Positions 27,512 to 35,212 of a stretch of 64,000 nucleotides of DNA are shown one piece after another (the first letter of the stretch is position 1; each line of letters opens with the position of its first letter). The notes beneath the pieces were generated by a model. It was given only the letters and a program-made list of their open reading frames with translations. It was not told the origin of the DNA and ran no database searches. Where the stretch lies: NCBI RefSeq assembly GCF_900102905.1, contig NZ_FNFV01000001.1, positions 69,501-133,500 of the forward strand, given 5' to 3'. This DNA comes from Meinhardsimonia xiamenensis (lineage in GTDB: Bacteria > Pseudomonadota > Alphaproteobacteria > Rhodobacterales > Rhodobacteraceae). Position numbers and translations under genes: made by a program.

Positions 27512-28422
27512 TCCGCCCCGTTCTCACCTCACTCGCCCTACTCGCCGCCCTTGCCGGCTGCGGCAGCGGCAACGAGGCCGCGCGCATCGTCGTCAGCCAC
27601 AGCGCGGCGAACTTCGATCTCGCTGCCGTTGCAAAGCAGCTCTTCGGCCGGCTCTCCACCCCCTCGCCCGAGCCGCCCGCCGCCATCGGCAGCTACGCGC
27701 GCGGCTGCCTCGCCGGCGCCGAGCGCCTGCCCGAGACCGGCCCGACCTGGGCGGCGATGCGGCTTTCACGCAACCGCAACTGGGGCCATCCCGAGCTCAT
27801 CGCCTTCGTCAGGCGCCTCTCCGCCTTCGCCGCGACCCAGCCCGGCTGGGCAGGGCTCTATGTGGGCGACATGTCCCAGCCGCGCGGCGGGCCGATGCTG
27901 ACGGGCCACCGCTCGCACCAGATCGGGCTTGACGTGGACATCTGGATGCTGCCGCCGAAACGGCTCGACCTCTCGGCCGAGGAGCGCGAAACGCTCAGCT
28001 CCATCTCCACCCGCCGGGCGGCCGGCGCCTATGTCAACGAGAACTGGACGGCGCAGCACCACGCCATCATCCGCGCGGCGGCGCGCGATCCGGCGGTGGC
28101 GCGCATCTTCGTCTTTCCCGGCGCCAAGGTGCAGATGTGCCGCGACGAAACCGGCGACAGGCGCTGGCTGAGAAAGGTGCGGCCGTGGTGGGGACATCAC
28201 TATCACTTCCATGTACGCCTGAAATGCCCCGAGGGCTCGACCGCCTGCACCGATCAGCCGCCACCCCCGCCCGGCGACGGCTGCGCCGAAGCCGAAGGCT
28301 GGGTCGAGCGCATCCTCAACCCGCCGCCGCCCGACCCTGACGCGCCGCCGCCGAAACCCCGGCCGCAACTGACGCTCGCCGATCTGCCCGCGCAATGCCT
28401 CGCCACGCTCTCGGCGCGCTGA
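27508..28422 (+). CDS. mepA: Penicillin-insensitive murein endopeptidase (LAS metallopeptidase)
   Basis: A 304-residue MepA that cleaves D-alanyl-meso-diaminopimelyl cross-links in peptidoglycan. It has a signal with a lipobox-like LAALAGC (C18), so it may be a lipoprotein; E. coli MepA is a soluble periplasmic enzyme. Zinc and active-site motifs are present: GHRSHQIGLDVDIWMLPP and the late WWGHHYHFHVRLKCP. Paired cysteines occur at CLAG, QMCRDE, KCP and TACT. The tail is proline-rich (PPPPDPDAPPPKPRPQ) and contains two more cysteines. The start overlaps the MFS stop (ATGA) and the 3' end overlaps the next gene by 28 bp. Confidence 0.94.
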   Translation: MIRPVLTSLALLAALAGCGSGNEAARIVVSHSAANFDLAAVAKQLFGRLSTPSPEPPAAIGSYARGCLAGAERLPETGPTWAAMRLSRNRNWGHPELIAFVRRLSAFAATQPGWAGLYVGDMSQPRGGPMLTGHRSHQIGLDVDIWMLPPKRLDLSAEERETLSSISTRRAAGAYVNENWTAQHHAIIRAAARDPAVARIFVFPGAKVQMCRDETGDRRWLRKVRPWWGHHYHFHVRLKCPEGSTACTDQPPPPPGDGCAEAEGWVERILNPPPPDPDAPPPKPRPQLTLADLPAQCLATLSAR

Positions 28423-29288
28423 TCACCGCGCTTCTTCTCGCCCTGACCGCGCCCGCCGCTGCCGAGGCGGTGTTTCTCGGTGCCTGGCGCTGGACGGAGA
28501 GCGTGCGCGGCTTCGGCGGCTTCTCGGGCCTCGAGGTCTCGGCGGACGGCACACGCTTTGCCGCCAACGCCGACAAAGGCGCGCGCTTCGTCGAAGGCCG
28601 CTTTCGGCGCGACGGCGAAGGGCGCATCATCGGCGTCGAGGCCGGCCCGATCCTCCGCCTGCCCGATACCAATGGCCAGCCCATGCACGGCCTCGGCGGG
28701 GATGCCGAGGGGCTGGCCATCGGCCCCGATGGCACGATCTACGTCTCCTTCGAGCATGGCCACCGCATCTGGGCCTATGCAACCCCCACCGCGCCCGCAC
28801 GCCCCTTGCGCCTGCACATCGACTTCACCCGGCTCCAGCGCAACTCCGGCATCGAGGCGCTGGCGATGGGACCGGATGGCGCGCTTTATGCCATCCCCGA
28901 GCGCTCCGGCGCGCTCGACCGGCCCTACAAGCTCTACCGCGCGAAGCCCGGCGCGCGCTGGCGCACCTTCGCCCGCATCCCGCGGCGCGGGGCGTTTCTC
29001 GTGGTCGGCGCGGATTTCGGGCCGGACGGGCGGCTCTATGTGCTCGAGCGCCGCTTCGGCGGCTTCTTCGGTTTCGCCACCCGCGTGCGCAGCTTTGCCG
29101 TCACGTCAGGCGGGCTCGAGGGCGAGCGCGTGGAGCTTGAGACGGAAATCGGCCGACACGACAACCTCGAAGGCATCGCCGTGTGGCGCGACGGGGCGGG
29201 GCGCATCCGCCTCACGATGATCTCCGATGACAACAACAACCCGCTGCTGCAGCGCACCGAATTCGTCGAATACGCCATTGAGGAATGA
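28395..29288 (+). CDS. Esterase-like activity of phytase family protein, secreted
   Basis: A 297-residue secreted protein with a signal peptide (cleavage near PAAAEAV) and a beta-propeller-like body of the phytase-like esterase family (PF13449). Indicators are GGFSGLEVSADGTRFAANAD, GGDAEGLAIGPDGTIYVSFE, NSGIEALAMGPDGALYAIPE and HDNLEGIAVWRDGAGRIRL. The repeated GxxA-G-DG pattern marks propeller blades. Its substrate is unknown. It overlaps mepA by 28 bp, so it is probably the third gene of the MFS-mepA operon. Confidence 0.87.
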   Translation: MPRHALGALITALLLALTAPAAAEAVFLGAWRWTESVRGFGGFSGLEVSADGTRFAANADKGARFVEGRFRRDGEGRIIGVEAGPILRLPDTNGQPMHGLGGDAEGLAIGPDGTIYVSFEHGHRIWAYATPTAPARPLRLHIDFTRLQRNSGIEALAMGPDGALYAIPERSGALDRPYKLYRAKPGARWRTFARIPRRGAFLVVGADFGPDGRLYVLERRFGGFFGFATRVRSFAVTSGGLEGERVELETEIGRHDNLEGIAVWRDGAGRIRLTMISDDNNNPLLQRTEFVEYAIEE

Positions 29289-29387
29289 CTTGCCGGAAGC
29301 CTCACCAGGCGCTATGTGACCGCGTCCCGCGCGGCATGCCAGCCCAGGCGGGGCCAAGTCTCCGCAACCTTGTCAAAACGGAACACC

Positions 29388-30014
29388 ATGAACATGCAGC
29401 GCCTTCTTCCCGGCATCATCGCCATGGCCGCCGTCGTCGTGGCCTCGAACATCCTCGTGCAATATCTCGTCGGCCAGTGGCTGACCTGGGGGGCCTTCAC
29501 CTATCCCTTCGCCTTTCTCGTCACCGACGTGATGAACCGTGTCTATGGCGCGGCCACCGCCCGCAAGGTGGTGCTTGCAGGCTTCGTCACCGGCGTGATC
29601 TGCTCGCTGATCGGCAGCCAGATTCAAGGCGAATTCGGCCCCCTCGTGACGCTCCGCGTGGCCATCGGCTCGGGCACGGCCTTCCTCGTGGCCCAGCTGG
29701 TTGACGTCTTCGTCTTCGACCGGCTGCGCAAGGGCGTCTGGTGGCGCGCGCCCTTCGTCTCCACCCTCGTCGGATCCACGCTCGATACGGCGATCTTCTT
29801 CTCCATCGCTTTCGCCGCCGCCTTCAGCTGGATCGAGCCCTCCAACGATGTGAGCTGGGCAAACGAGGTGCTGCCGCTGCTCGGGGTTGGGCCGGAGTCG
29901 CCGCTGTGGGTGTCGCTCGCCGTCGCCGACTGGATGGTCAAGCTCTCGCTTGCCCTGGTCGCGCTGGTGCCCTTCCGCCTCATCATCGGCTGGCTGCGGC
30001 CACAGGCTGTGTAA
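29388..30014 (+). CDS. Queuosine precursor transporter (YhhQ/VUT family)
   Basis: A 208-residue inner membrane protein of the YhhQ (DUF165, VUT_1) family, which imports queuosine precursors such as preQ0/preQ1 for tRNA modification. Six hydrophobic helices are visible. The family blocks are TYPFAFLVTDVMNRVYGAATA, GSGTAFLVAQLVDVFVFDRLR and VSTLVGSTLDTAIFFSIAF. The ATG at 29388 (MNMQRLL) is used; the ATG two codons later is possible. I looked for a preQ1 riboswitch in the 99-bp leader and saw none. The stop codon is directly followed by a promoter-like TTGACA of the next transcript. Confidence 0.93.
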   Translation: MNMQRLLPGIIAMAAVVVASNILVQYLVGQWLTWGAFTYPFAFLVTDVMNRVYGAATARKVVLAGFVTGVICSLIGSQIQGEFGPLVTLRVAIGSGTAFLVAQLVDVFVFDRLRKGVWWRAPFVSTLVGSTLDTAIFFSIAFAAAFSWIEPSNDVSWANEVLPLLGVGPESPLWVSLAVADWMVKLSLALVALVPFRLIIGWLRPQAV

Positions 30015-30020
30015 AAATCT

Positions 30021-30049
30021 TTGACATCCCCAAGATCTGTGCCAACCTT
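30021..30049 (+). promoter_or_regulatory. Candidate sigma-70 promoter of the arfB leader transcript
   Basis: A perfect TTGACA (30021-30026) begins 7 bp after the queuosine transporter stop. With 17-bp spacing the -10 would be AACCTT (30044-30049), a weak match. Transcription would begin near 30056 and run into the leader upstream of arfB. Confidence 0.45.
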
Positions 30050-30085
30050 GCCTTCAGCAGCAACCAGAAGAAAGGAGGTGGTCCA

Positions 30086-30142
30086 GTGTCGAGAGGGATG
30101 TTGGAGAGAGGTGCCGGAACAGTCGGAGGGCCGGTTGCCTGA
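30086..30142 (+). CDS. Possible 18-residue leader peptide upstream of arfB
   Basis: A tiny open frame, VSRGMLERGAGTVGGPVA, starts with GTG 7 nt after a textbook ribosome site (AAAGGAGGTG, 30071-30080), the strongest Shine-Dalgarno match in this part of the window. It has no family I recognise. Its 3' half covers one arm of a downstream hairpin (30123-30129), the geometry of transcription attenuation leaders. It is not enriched in one amino acid as biosynthetic leaders are. It could also be the coding part of a small independent RNA. Confidence 0.45.
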   Translation: MSRGMLERGAGTVGGPVA

Positions 30143-30171
30143 GGGCAGCCCCGAAGGCAGAACGCCTCCGA
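30123..30171 (+). promoter_or_regulatory. Attenuator-like hairpin in the arfB leader
   Basis: The outer stem pairs TCGGAGG (30123-30129) with CCTCCGA (30165-30171). Inside it, a 7-bp stem at 30133-30139/30144-30150 closes a TGAG loop. The second arm (CCTCCG) is also complementary to CGGAGG at 30211-30216, which is the foot of the terminator hairpin further on. It could therefore form an alternative antiterminator, giving two mutually exclusive folds. This is read by eye and has not been energy-tested. Confidence 0.45.
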
Positions 30172-30214
30172 TTGGGCCGAGGCTCTAACTGGCCCATCTC
30201 CGCGAGAACTCGGA

Positions 30215-30237
30215 GGGCCGCCTGAGGGCGGCCCTTT
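30215..30237 (+). terminator. Rho-independent terminator upstream of arfB
   Basis: An 8-bp GC stem (GGGCCGCC at 30215-30222 with GGCGGCCC at 30227-30234), a TGAG tetraloop and a short T-run. It ends 20 bp before the arfB start, so arfB needs either read-through or a promoter overlapping this site. The sequence CGGAGGGCCG...CCTGAGGGC.GCCC also occurs in the hairpin 80 bp upstream. Confidence 0.65.
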
Positions 30238-30257
30238 CCGCATTGTGGAGCGCGCGC

Positions 30258-30677
30258 ATGTTGCGCATCACCGACGACATCGCCATCGCCGACTGGGAGC
30301 TCACAGAGCAGTTCACCCGCGCCTCGGGCCCCGGCGGGCAGAACGTGAACAAGGTTTCCACCGCGGTGGAGCTGCGCTTCGCCGCCGAACGCTCCCCGCA
30401 CCTGCCCGAGCCGGTGAAACGGCGCCTGAAGCGCTTTGCCGGGCGGCGCTGGACCGACAGCGGCGAGATCGTCATCCGCGTCGAGGACACGCGCAGCCAG
30501 ACGCGCAACCGCGAGATCGCCCGCGAGCGGCTTGCCGAGCTGATCCGCAAGGCGCTGGAAAAGCCCAAGCGCCGCGTGCCGACGCGCCCCACCAAGGGCA
30601 GCATCGAGCGGCGGATTGCCGCCAAGAAGCGGCGCGCGGCCGTGAAGGCCCAACGCGGGCGCATCGAGGAGGAATAG
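30258..30677 (+). CDS. arfB: Alternative ribosome-rescue factor, aminoacyl-tRNA hydrolase ArfB
   Basis: A 139-residue ArfB (YaeJ/ICT1) protein. It releases nascent chains from ribosomes stalled on mRNAs without a stop codon. The catalytic GGQ is in ASGPGGQNVNK (G26-G27-Q28). The C-terminal 45 residues are a lysine/arginine-rich tail (RRVPTRPTKGSIERRIAAKK) that enters the empty mRNA channel. The ATG at 30258 gives the family N-terminus (MLRITDDIAI). It is preceded by an unusual leader with a tiny ORF, alternative hairpins and a terminator, and is followed by a clear symmetrical terminator. Confidence 0.95.
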   Translation: MLRITDDIAIADWELTEQFTRASGPGGQNVNKVSTAVELRFAAERSPHLPEPVKRRLKRFAGRRWTDSGEIVIRVEDTRSQTRNREIARERLAELIRKALEKPKRRVPTRPTKGSIERRIAAKKRRAAVKAQRGRIEEE

Positions 30678-30688
30678 CCGCACAACGA

Positions 30689-30717
30689 AAACGCCCCGCC
30701 GCGAGGGCGGGGCGTTT
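30689..30717. terminator. Bidirectional Rho-independent terminator
   Basis: A symmetrical 12-bp stem (AAACGCCCCGCC at 30689-30700 and GGCGGGGCGTTT at 30706-30717) with a 5-nt loop. There are A/T runs at both feet, so it can stop transcription of arfB on the plus strand and of the convergent peptide-transporter operon on the minus strand. Confidence 0.85.
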
Positions 30718-30737
30718 GGCATTTCAGGCCGTGGAGA

Positions 30738-32291
30738 TCAGGCGAACCACCAGCGCTCCGCCATCCGCGCGTTGTCCATCTGCCAGAGATTGCCGATGAT
30801 CTCGGGCGTGGCGATCTGGTTGCTCACCCCCTGCACGTAGTTGGCGAACATCGGGATGATTACGCCGCCGTCGGTGCGCAGGATGTCCTGCATCTCGCGA
30901 TACATCGCCCGCCGCTTCTCACTGTCGAGTTCGGCGCGGGCGAGCTTCAGGAGCTCCTGGAAGCGGGCGCTGTCCTTGCTGTCCCACTGGCTGTCGTTCC
31001 AGGGCGCGCCCTCCTCATAGGCGGTGGAGAACATCCAGTCCTCCGTGGCCCGGCCCGACCAGTAGACGGCGCAGAAGGGCTTCTTCAGCCACACGTTCGA
31101 CCAGTAGCCATCCGCGGGCTCCTGGATGACGTTGATGTTGATCCCGCACTCCTTCGCCGAAGCCTGGTAGAGGAGCGCCGCATCCACCGCGCCCTCGAAG
31201 GCGGCGTTCGAGGCGCTCAGGTCGATGTCGAGCGAGTCGAGCCCGGCCTGCTTGAGGTAATACCGCGACTTGTCAGGGTCGAATTCGAGCTGCGGCAGGT
31301 CGGCGGCGAAATACTGGTTGGCCGGCCCGATCGGGTGGTCGTTGCCCACCATCCCGTGGCCGAGCAGGATCTTGTCGACCATCTCCTGCCGCTTGATGGC
31401 GTATTTCAGCGCCCGCCGCACGTTCACGTCATTGAACGGCGGCACATCCGTCAGCATCGCGAAGGTGTAGTGCTGGTTGCCCGTCACCTCCTGGATGCGC
31501 ACCGCCGGGTTGGCCTTCAGAAGCGCCTCGGTCTTGAAGTCGATGCGGTTGATCGCGTGCACCTGCCCGGTGAGGAGCGCGTTCATCCGCGCGGTGTTGT
31601 CGTTGATGGCGATGTATTCGATCGAGTCGAAGAAGCCCGCGCTGTCACCCTTGTAGTGGTTCGGGTAGCGCTTGGCGACCATCCGCACGCCGGGGTCGAA
31701 GCTTTCGACCTGATAGAGGCCGGTGCCGATGCCCTTGGCGATGGCCTCCTCGATCATCCCCGCCGGATAGATCAGGATGTGATAGTCCGACATCAGGTAG
31801 GGGAAGTCGGCGTTGCCCGACTGAAGCGTGAACTGCACCTGATGCTCGCCCAGCTTCTTCATCTCGGCGATCGCCGAGACAATGGGCTTCGCTGCCGACT
31901 TGGCGCCCTCGGCCACATGCATCTGCAGCGACTCGATCACGTCATCGGCGCCAAAGGACTTGCCGTTGTGGAAGGTCACGCCCTTGCGCAGGTTGAAGGT
32001 CCACACCTTGGCGTCCGGCGAGGCTTCCCAGCTTTCGGCGAGCTCGCCCACCAGCGTGCCGTCGGCGGCAACCATGGTGAGGCTGTCGAAGACCGCGCCC
32101 TGTGCGGAGGCGATCATGAACAGGTCGGAGTGCGTCCGCCCATCCCAGCTGTCGGAGGTGTTGGCGCCGGAAAGCCCGGCCTTGAAATGCCCGCCGCGCT
32201 TCGCCTGCGCGAAGACCGGCACCCCGGTGGCGGCAAGAACGCCCGCGGCAACCGAGCTGCCGAGAAGTCCGCGTCTGCTGATACGTGTCAT
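30738..32291 (-). CDS. Peptide/nickel-type ABC transporter substrate-binding protein
   Basis: A 517-residue periplasmic binding protein of the SBP_bac_5 family (DppA/OppA/NikA type). It has a twin-arginine signal (SRRGLLGSSVAAGVLAATG, cleavage near VFAQA). Family blocks: LAESWEASPDAKVWTFNLRKG, VTFHNGKSFGADDVIESLQ, PPFNDVNVRRALKYAIKRQ and the C-terminal RAMYREMQDILRTDGGVIIP. It delivers an oligopeptide or similar ligand to the permeases encoded upstream. It is the last gene of a four-gene operon, 81 bp after the ATPase gene; in most related operons the binding protein comes first. Two small hairpins lie in that gap (around 32323-32338 and 32348-32366). Confidence 0.95.
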   Translation of the reverse strand: MTRISRRGLLGSSVAAGVLAATGVPVFAQAKRGGHFKAGLSGANTSDSWDGRTHSDLFMIASAQGAVFDSLTMVAADGTLVGELAESWEASPDAKVWTFNLRKGVTFHNGKSFGADDVIESLQMHVAEGAKSAAKPIVSAIAEMKKLGEHQVQFTLQSGNADFPYLMSDYHILIYPAGMIEEAIAKGIGTGLYQVESFDPGVRMVAKRYPNHYKGDSAGFFDSIEYIAINDNTARMNALLTGQVHAINRIDFKTEALLKANPAVRIQEVTGNQHYTFAMLTDVPPFNDVNVRRALKYAIKRQEMVDKILLGHGMVGNDHPIGPANQYFAADLPQLEFDPDKSRYYLKQAGLDSLDIDLSASNAAFEGAVDAALLYQASAKECGININVIQEPADGYWSNVWLKKPFCAVYWSGRATEDWMFSTAYEEGAPWNDSQWDSKDSARFQELLKLARAELDSEKRRAMYREMQDILRTDGGVIIPMFANYVQGVSNQIATPEIIGNLWQMDNARMAERWWFA

Positions 32292-32372
32292 TCAGTCTCT
32301 CCCTGATCGGTTCAAGATTTGGGCGGCACATGCCGCCGGTTGATCTCCCGGCCCCTCGCCCGGGTGATTCGC

Positions 32373-34016
32373 CTACATTCTACCAGCCGCAGCATCGCCG
32401 ATGTTCTCAACTCCGCGCTCGGCGAGAAGATTTGTCAGCCAGTCCGGATCCATCTCCGGCACCGAGCTCAAGAGAAGATCGGTATAGGGATGGTGCGGCG
32501 GGGTGAACATCTCGTCCTTCGGCCCCGACTCGACCACACGCCCGTCCTTCATCACCACCACCTCGTCGGCGATCGCGCGCACCGTGGCAAGGTCATGGGT
32601 GATGAACATGTAGCTCAGCCCGAGCTCGTCCTGCAGGCGTGCGAGAAGCCGCAGGATGCCCTCGGCCACGAGCTGGTCGAGCGCGCTCGTCACCTCGTCG
32701 CAGATGATGAACTCGGGCTCGGCGGCGAGCGCGCGGGCAATGCCGATGCGCTGCTTCTGCCCGCCGGAAAGTTCGCCGGGCAGCCGGTCGATGAACTCGT
32801 CGGGCTCAAGCTCGATGGCGTCGAGAAGCGCGCGCACGCGCTCGCGCTTCTTCGTTCCCTTGAGGCCGAGGTAGAATTCCACCGGACGGCCGATGATCTC
32901 GCCCACCGTCTTGCGCGGGTTCAGCGCGGTGTCGGCCATCTGATAGATCATCTGCACCTGGCGCAGCTGGTCCTTCGTGCGGTGGCGGTAGTCGGCGGGC
33001 AGCGGCTCGCCCTTGAAGAAGACCTGTCCCTGACGCGGCGGCAGAAGCCCGGTAATGACCCGCGCCGCGGTGGACTTGCCCGAGCCCGACTCGCCCACCA
33101 CCGCCACGGTGCGGCCGGCGTGGATGTCGAAGGAGACGTCGAACAGCACCGGCACCTTGCCATAGGCGGCAGTGACGTGATCGACCCGGATCACCGGGGT
33201 GGCATCGGGGGGCGCGGGCGGCTTCTGCGGCCGCTGGAAGCTGCGCACCGCCCAGAGCGACTTGGTGTAATCCTCCTTCGGATGCGCCAGCATTTCGCGC
33301 GTGGGCGCCTCCTCCACCTCGTCACCCTTCAAGAGCACCTTGATGCGGTCGGCCATCTGGGCGACCACCGCAAGGTCATGGGTGATGTAGATCGCCGCGG
33401 TGTCGAACTGCTCGACGATGTCGCGGATCGCCGCCAGCACCTCGATCTGCGTGGTCACGTCGAGCGCCGTCGTCGGCTCGTCGAAGATGATGAGATCGGG
33501 CCGGCACGACATCGCCATTGCCGTCATCGCCCGCTGCAGCTGCCCGCCCGAGACCTGATGCGGGTAGCGAAAGCCGATCTCCTCGGGGTTGGGCAGGCGC
33601 AGGCGTCGGTAAAGCTCGATGCCATCGCGCATCGCCTCCTCACGGCTCATCACCTTGTGGACGACGGGCGCCTCCACATGCTGGTCGATCAGCCGATGCG
33701 CGGGGTTGAAGCTCGCCGCCGCCGACTGCGCCACATAGGCGATGCGCCGGCCGAGAAGATCGCGCTTCACCCTCGCCGGGGCGGTGGTGAGCTCGATGCC
33801 GTCAAAGACGACGCTGCCCTTGCTGATCCGCACACCGTCGCGGGTGTAGCCCATCGCCGCCAGCCCCAGCGTCGACTTGCCGGCACCGGATTCGCCGATC
33901 AGCCCCAGCACCTCGCCCTTGTCGAGCGTCAGGTCGACGCCGTTGATGATCGGAATCCACTCCTCGTCGGTGCGGCCCTCGATCCAGATATCCCGCATTT
34001 CGAGAAGCCGGCTCAT
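32373..34016 (-). CDS. Fused dual-ATPase subunit of a peptide ABC transporter (DppD-DppF type)
   Basis: A 547-residue protein containing two ABC ATPase domains in one chain, equivalent to DppD and DppF or to E. coli GsiA/YejF. The first domain has Walker A GESGAGKS (42-48 region), signature VSGGQLQR and Walker B LIIFDEPTTALD. The second has GESGSGKS (about residue 310), signature LSGGQKQR and FIICDEVTSALD. Each ends with an OppD/F-type extension (EDYTKSLWAV and HHPYTDLLLSSVPEMDP). It energises peptide import together with the two permeases. The start ATG overlaps the upstream permease stop by 4 bp. Confidence 0.96.
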   Translation of the reverse strand: MSRLLEMRDIWIEGRTDEEWIPIINGVDLTLDKGEVLGLIGESGAGKSTLGLAAMGYTRDGVRISKGSVVFDGIELTTAPARVKRDLLGRRIAYVAQSAAASFNPAHRLIDQHVEAPVVHKVMSREEAMRDGIELYRRLRLPNPEEIGFRYPHQVSGGQLQRAMTAMAMSCRPDLIIFDEPTTALDVTTQIEVLAAIRDIVEQFDTAAIYITHDLAVVAQMADRIKVLLKGDEVEEAPTREMLAHPKEDYTKSLWAVRSFQRPQKPPAPPDATPVIRVDHVTAAYGKVPVLFDVSFDIHAGRTVAVVGESGSGKSTAARVITGLLPPRQGQVFFKGEPLPADYRHRTKDQLRQVQMIYQMADTALNPRKTVGEIIGRPVEFYLGLKGTKKRERVRALLDAIELEPDEFIDRLPGELSGGQKQRIGIARALAAEPEFIICDEVTSALDQLVAEGILRLLARLQDELGLSYMFITHDLATVRAIADEVVVMKDGRVVESGPKDEMFTPPHHPYTDLLLSSVPEMDPDWLTNLLAERGVENIGDAAAGRM

Positions 34017-35212
34017 TCCTTCAGCCCCGAGGATTTCTGCAGCATCCAGTCGACGACGAAATTGACCGCCACGGTCAGAAGCGCGATGGCGCCTGCCGCC
34101 AGCAGCGGTGCCACGGCCACCTGCGGCGCGAAGGCGGCGAAATTGATGAACTGAGCGAGATCCCGCACCATCGTCCCCCAGTCGGCAAGCGGCGGCTGGA
34201 TGCCGACGCCAAGGAAGCTGAGCGAGGCGATGGTGAGAAAGACGAAGCAGAACCTCAGCCCGAACTCCGCCAGAAGCGGCGCATAGGCGTTGGGCAGGAT
34301 CTCGCGGAAGATGAGGTATCCCAGCCCCTCGCCCCTGAGCTTCGCCGCCTCGATATAGTCCATCACCACGATGTTGAGCCCCACCGCCCGGGCCAGCCGA
34401 AAGACGCGGGTGGAATCGATCACCGCGATGATGATGACCATGAAGACGGTGAGCGGAATGCCGAGCTTCGGCGCCCAGACGGTGGCGATGGTCATCAGGA
34501 GAAGCGCGAAGATGAGCGCGGGAATGGCCATCAGCACATCGACAAAGCGGCTCAGGAGCTGATCGAGCCAGCCACCCAGCGTGGCGGCGAGAAAGCCGAA
34601 GCTGCCGCCGAGGAAGAAGGCCAGCGCGGTGGTGACAAAGGCGATGCCCACGGTGTTCTGCGCCCCGTAGATGAGGCGCGAGAGAATGTCGCGGCCGATC
34701 TGGTCGGTGCCGAGCGGGAAGCGCGGATCACCACCGATCGCCGGGTCGCCGCCGGGCACGACATTGGCCGCGCCCAGAACCTCCTCCTGGCCATAGGGCG
34801 CGAGCCACCCGGCGAAGATGGCCACAAAGGCGTAGGCGAGGATGATCATGATGCCGAAGGCGGCGGTCAGCGGCATCTGGCGGAAGAGCTTGCGGGATGC
34901 CTGCGTGCCGATCCGCCGGCCGGCCGCGCGAAAGAGCCAGGCGGCGATGGAAAAGCCGATGAAGCCCTCCACCGCGAGGCGGAAGAAGAAATACTTGTTC
35001 GCCTCCGCCGGCGGCAGGGTGCGCGCCAGCACATAAAGGTGGACGACGCCCGCAAGCGCCACCGCGCCGAATACATAACCGAAGGCCACGCCAAACGGCA
35101 TGTCGCGGAAGAAGGGGCGGTTGTTCGTCAGCTTCTGACCCCCCCAGCGAAACACCCATGCCGCCACGGCAATCGCGGCCAGGCTCAGAAGGATCGTCGC
35201 CCAGAAGCTCAT
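34013..35212 (-). CDS. Peptide ABC transporter permease, DppC type, with extended N-terminus
   Basis: A 399-residue inner membrane permease. The C-terminal 290 residues are a normal DppC/OppC permease: an OppC-type N segment (MPLTAAFGIMIILAYAFVAI), then GTDQIGRDILSRLIYGAQNT and the EAA loop (YIEAAKLRGEGLGYLIFREI). The first 105 residues add about three extra transmembrane helices. Within that extension the motif FFRDMPFGVAFG (34-45) recurs as LFRQMPLTAAFG (109-120), suggesting an internal duplication. The DppB-type gene upstream overlaps it by 4 bp, and its own stop overlaps the ATPase start. Confidence 0.94.
   Translation of the reverse strand: MSFWATILLSLAAIAVAAWVFRWGGQKLTNNRPFFRDMPFGVAFGYVFGAVALAGVVHLYVLARTLPPAEANKYFFFRLAVEGFIGFSIAAWLFRAAGRRIGTQASRKLFRQMPLTAAFGIMIILAYAFVAIFAGWLAPYGQEEVLGAANVVPGGDPAIGGDPRFPLGTDQIGRDILSRLIYGAQNTVGIAFVTTALAFFLGGSFGFLAATLGGWLDQLLSRFVDVLMAIPALIFALLLMTIATVWAPKLGIPLTVFMVIIIAVIDSTRVFRLARAVGLNIVVMDYIEAAKLRGEGLGYLIFREILPNAYAPLLAEFGLRFCFVFLTIASLSFLGVGIQPPLADWGTMVRDLAQFINFAAFAPQVAVAPLLAAGAIALLTVAVNFVVDWMLQKSSGLKE

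Noticed and set aside
29289-29387. preQ1 riboswitch upstream of the queuosine precursor transporter
   Set aside because: I looked for the short preQ1-I/II pseudoknot patterns in the 99-bp leader and saw none.
30056-30240. Known structural RNA (SRP RNA, 6S RNA, tmRNA) in the arfB leader
   Set aside because: The SRP core motif with GGAAGGAAGCAGC is missing, and the length and features do not fit 6S or tmRNA; it is described instead as an unassigned leader.
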